This document shows, piece after piece, positions 6,745 to 7,393 of a DNA stretch of 7,393 bases. Position 1 is the stretch's first letter; each line of letters starts with the position of its first letter. The translations under genes and the position numbers were made by a program. Under the pieces are notes generated by a model. That model worked only from the letters and a program-made list of their open reading frames with translations. It was not told where the DNA came from and made no database searches. This DNA comes from an uncultured Bacteroidales bacterium (GTDB taxonomy: Bacteria > Bacteroidota > Bacteroidia > Bacteroidales > UBA932). The stretch spans positions 1-7,393 of the forward strand of contig CAMNQO010000083.1 of the NCBI GenBank assembly GCA_946549475.1. Reading direction: 5' to 3'.

Positions 6745-6784
6745 GGCGGGCGGGACGCATCATTCCTATTTTCACAAAAAAAGT

Positions 6785-6813
6785 CAAAAAACGGAAAATT
6801 TTTTTCGTTTTTG
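6785..6813 (+). terminator. Weak A/T-rich hairpin after the ftsX operon
   Basis: CAAAAAACGGAAAA (6785-6798) can pair with TTTTTTTCGTTTTTG (6799-6813) around the central CG/CG pairs if one A is bulged. It is followed by TGTTTTTG. Its position 41 nt after the methyltransferase stop fits the operon end. The stem is almost all A-T, so its strength is uncertain. A second small hairpin (6825-6830 with 6834-6839, GGAAAA/TTTTCC) follows and may contribute. Confidence 0.4.
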
Positions 6814-6823
6814 TGTTTTTGAG

Positions 6824-6856
6824 AGGAAAAATATTTTCCCCTGTCAGGAAAAATAT
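6824..6856. repeat. Short direct repeat AGGAAAAATAT
   Basis: AGGAAAAATAT occurs at 6824-6834 and again at 6846-6856, a 22-bp period or roughly two helical turns. It lies in the A/T-rich gap just upstream of the small HTH-like gene. Repeats at this spacing can be protein-binding sites, but in A-rich DNA chance is a fair explanation. Confidence 0.35.
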
Positions 6857-6857
6857 G

Positions 6858-6865
6858 CAGTTTTG
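6858..6865 (+). promoter_or_regulatory. Possible weak -7 element for the small HTH-like gene
   Basis: CAGTTTTG matches TAnnTTTG at all fixed positions but the first. It lies 18 nt before the ATG at 6884, which would give a leader of about 15 nt. No clear -33 TTTG is visible. The gene could instead be reached by read-through from the upstream operon. Confidence 0.3.
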
Positions 6866-6883
6866 CCGTCAAAATGAAAGTAT

Positions 6884-7147
6884 ATGGGAATTATTTTTTC
6901 TTTCTTGGGCGCCCGAAAGCCGGGCCTTACGCCGGATTCGGCATTGGAAATCTTATATGAGGCATTGATCCGTGTCCGTGCGGAAAAACCGACGGGGACC
7001 GGGACTGCCGTCGCATCCGGTGCGGACTCTTTTGCCGCGTGGTGCCGCCGTCTGGGCCTGCCCCGGTACAAACTCGACCGCTACATCCGGAAGGAACTGG
7101 GATGCAGCGGTCAGGAGTGGATGGATGCCGTGATGATTCATTCTTGA
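6884..7147 (+). CDS. Small protein with a single AraC-like helix-turn-helix (hypothetical)
   Basis: This is an 87-residue protein that I do not recognise as a named family. Residues 48-80, from DSFAAWCRRLGLPRYKLDRY through IRKELGCSGQEWM, follow the first helix-turn-helix of AraC regulators: a hydrophobic helix, the turn LGLP, a recognition-like helix, then the characteristic KELGxSxxEW. The second HTH and any ligand domain are absent. Residues 15-35 look like a separate amphipathic helix that might dimerise the protein, and 36-47 form a Gly/Thr/Ala-rich linker. Third-position GC is high after the first eight codons, which supports a real gene. The start lies in A/T-rich DNA. It ends just 6 nt before an 11-bp palindrome that precedes a receptor gene, so local control of that gene is an attractive but unproven role. 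A non-DNA-binding function remains possible. Confidence 0.6.
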   Translation: MGIIFSFLGARKPGLTPDSALEILYEALIRVRAEKPTGTGTAVASGADSFAAWCRRLGLPRYKLDRYIRKELGCSGQEWMDAVMIHS

Positions 7148-7153
7148 CCGGAA

Positions 7154-7191
7154 ATGTTGCAAAGAAACATTTGAAGCATACTTTGCAACAT
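7154..7191. repeat. Perfect 11-bp inverted repeat upstream of the receptor gene
   Basis: ATGTTGCAAAG (7154-7164) and CTTTGCAACAT (7181-7191) are exact reverse complements separated by 16 nt. It lacks a following T-tract (the next bases are TCCGTTGCC), so it is a poor intrinsic terminator. It is better read as an operator-like palindrome, since its centre-to-centre half-site distance is 27 bp. The right arm also contains ATACTTTGC, close to a -7 promoter element, so the site could overlap an extra promoter. Confidence 0.6.
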
Positions 7192-7199
7192 CCGTTGCC

Positions 7200-7228
7200 T
7201 TTGATTGTCGCGTGTTTCCATATCTTTG
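7200..7228 (+). promoter_or_regulatory. Probable promoter of the receptor gene
   Basis: TATCTTTG at 7221-7228 matches the Bacteroidetes -7 consensus TAnnTTTG exactly. TTTG at 7200-7203 is a candidate -33 element, with a 17-nt spacer that is slightly short. A GTTG at 7194-7197 is an alternative. The start site would fall near 7231-7232, leaving a leader of about 60 nt before the ATG at 7291. The -33 candidate starts 9 nt after the palindrome at 7154-7191. Confidence 0.65.
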
Positions 7229-7290
7229 CCGATAGCGTACAGCCCTTATCGCCGTTGCGCAAGACACGGAACTACATAACCTAAAAATAT

Positions 7291-7393
7291 ATGTTCAAAT
7301 TGAAATCACTCTTATTATCGGCCCTGTTGCTCGCCGGTTTCACCGCCTTCGCCCAACAGATGACGGTTACCGGTGTGGTGACCTCTGCGGCCG
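7291..7393 (+). CDS. Start of an exported protein, probably a SusC/RagA-family TonB-linked outer membrane receptor (partial)
   Basis: Only the first 34 codons are present; the gene runs off the window. Residues 1-21 form a classic signal peptide: positive start MFKLK, hydrophobic core LLLSALLLAG, and a cleavage pattern AFA-QQ, so signal peptidase I would cut after Ala22 or nearby. The mature sequence opens with MTVTGVVTSAA, which is how the carboxypeptidase D regulatory-like (CNA-B-like) domain of SusC/RagA receptors usually begins. Those receptors form TonB-driven pores that import glycans or peptides with a SusD-type lipoprotein. The ATG follows an A-rich CTAAAAATAT, typical for strong starts in Bacteroidetes, with no Shine-Dalgarno. 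Other exported proteins can carry the same domain, so the family call rests on a short stretch. Confidence 0.65.
   Translation, partial: MFKLKSLLLSALLLAGFTAFAQQMTVTGVVTSAA

Noticed and set aside
7039..7284. An 81-codon plus-strand frame overlapping the end of the HTH-like gene and the receptor promoter
   Set aside because: It would span the palindrome and the promoter, has no recognisable feature, and conflicts with the better-supported frame at 6884-7147.
1..7393. CRISPR array, tRNA/rRNA genes, insertion sequence ends, phage or toxin-antitoxin genes
   Set aside because: I looked for regular repeats, cloverleaf-like structures, terminal inverted repeats with transposase frames, and paired small genes. 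None was found. The only repeats are the short ones listed.

Overview
The window looks like chromosomal DNA from a fairly GC-rich member of the order Bacteroidales. I base this on the families present (a DUF4270 lipoprotein, a short GT5-only 'glycogen synthase', DUF3098 next to ftsX, and the start of a probable SusC/RagA-type receptor), on the TAnnTTTG type of -7 promoter element at three places, and on mostly absent Shine-Dalgarno sequences with A/T-rich starts. I cannot fix the genus. A gut lineage such as Rikenellaceae is plausible but is inference.

Layout. (1) At 28-273 is a complete acyl carrier protein gene, followed by a GC-rich hairpin (298-325) that can terminate transcription from both sides. 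(2) At 2951-352, on the minus strand, is a two-gene unit: a one-domain GT5-like protein and then a DUF4270 lipoprotein with a tyrosine-rich tail. (3) At 2993-3020 are two back-to-back TAnnTTTG elements, 12 bp apart, that appear to drive the minus-strand pair and the plus-strand ftsX operon. The ftsX start codon lies only 7 bases beyond its element. (4) At 3028-6744, on the plus strand, is a compact five-gene operon: ftsX, DUF3098, uppP, an LpxH-like phosphatase and an RlmI-like methyltransferase. Junctions overlap or are 3 nt apart. (5) At 6745-6883 is an A/T-rich gap with a weak terminator-like hairpin. (6) At 6884-7147 is a small protein resembling a single AraC-type helix-turn-helix. (7) At 7148-7290 are an 11-bp perfect inverted repeat and a good Bacteroidetes promoter. 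(8) From 7291 to the window edge is the start of an exported protein, probably a TonB-linked outer membrane receptor.

Functionally this is mostly envelope housekeeping. FtsX belongs to the divisome/hydrolase-control ABC system, UppP recycles the undecaprenyl carrier, the LpxH-like enzyme makes lipid X for lipid A, and ACP supplies acyl chains for fatty acids and lipid A. I do not see a phage, transposon, CRISPR, toxin-antitoxin or defence system. The points most worth a second look are the divergent promoter with a nearly leaderless ftsX, the degenerate GT5 protein paired with DUF4270, the operon content after uppP, and the lone HTH protein with a palindrome in front of the receptor gene. No gene-free stretch exceeds 300 bases.
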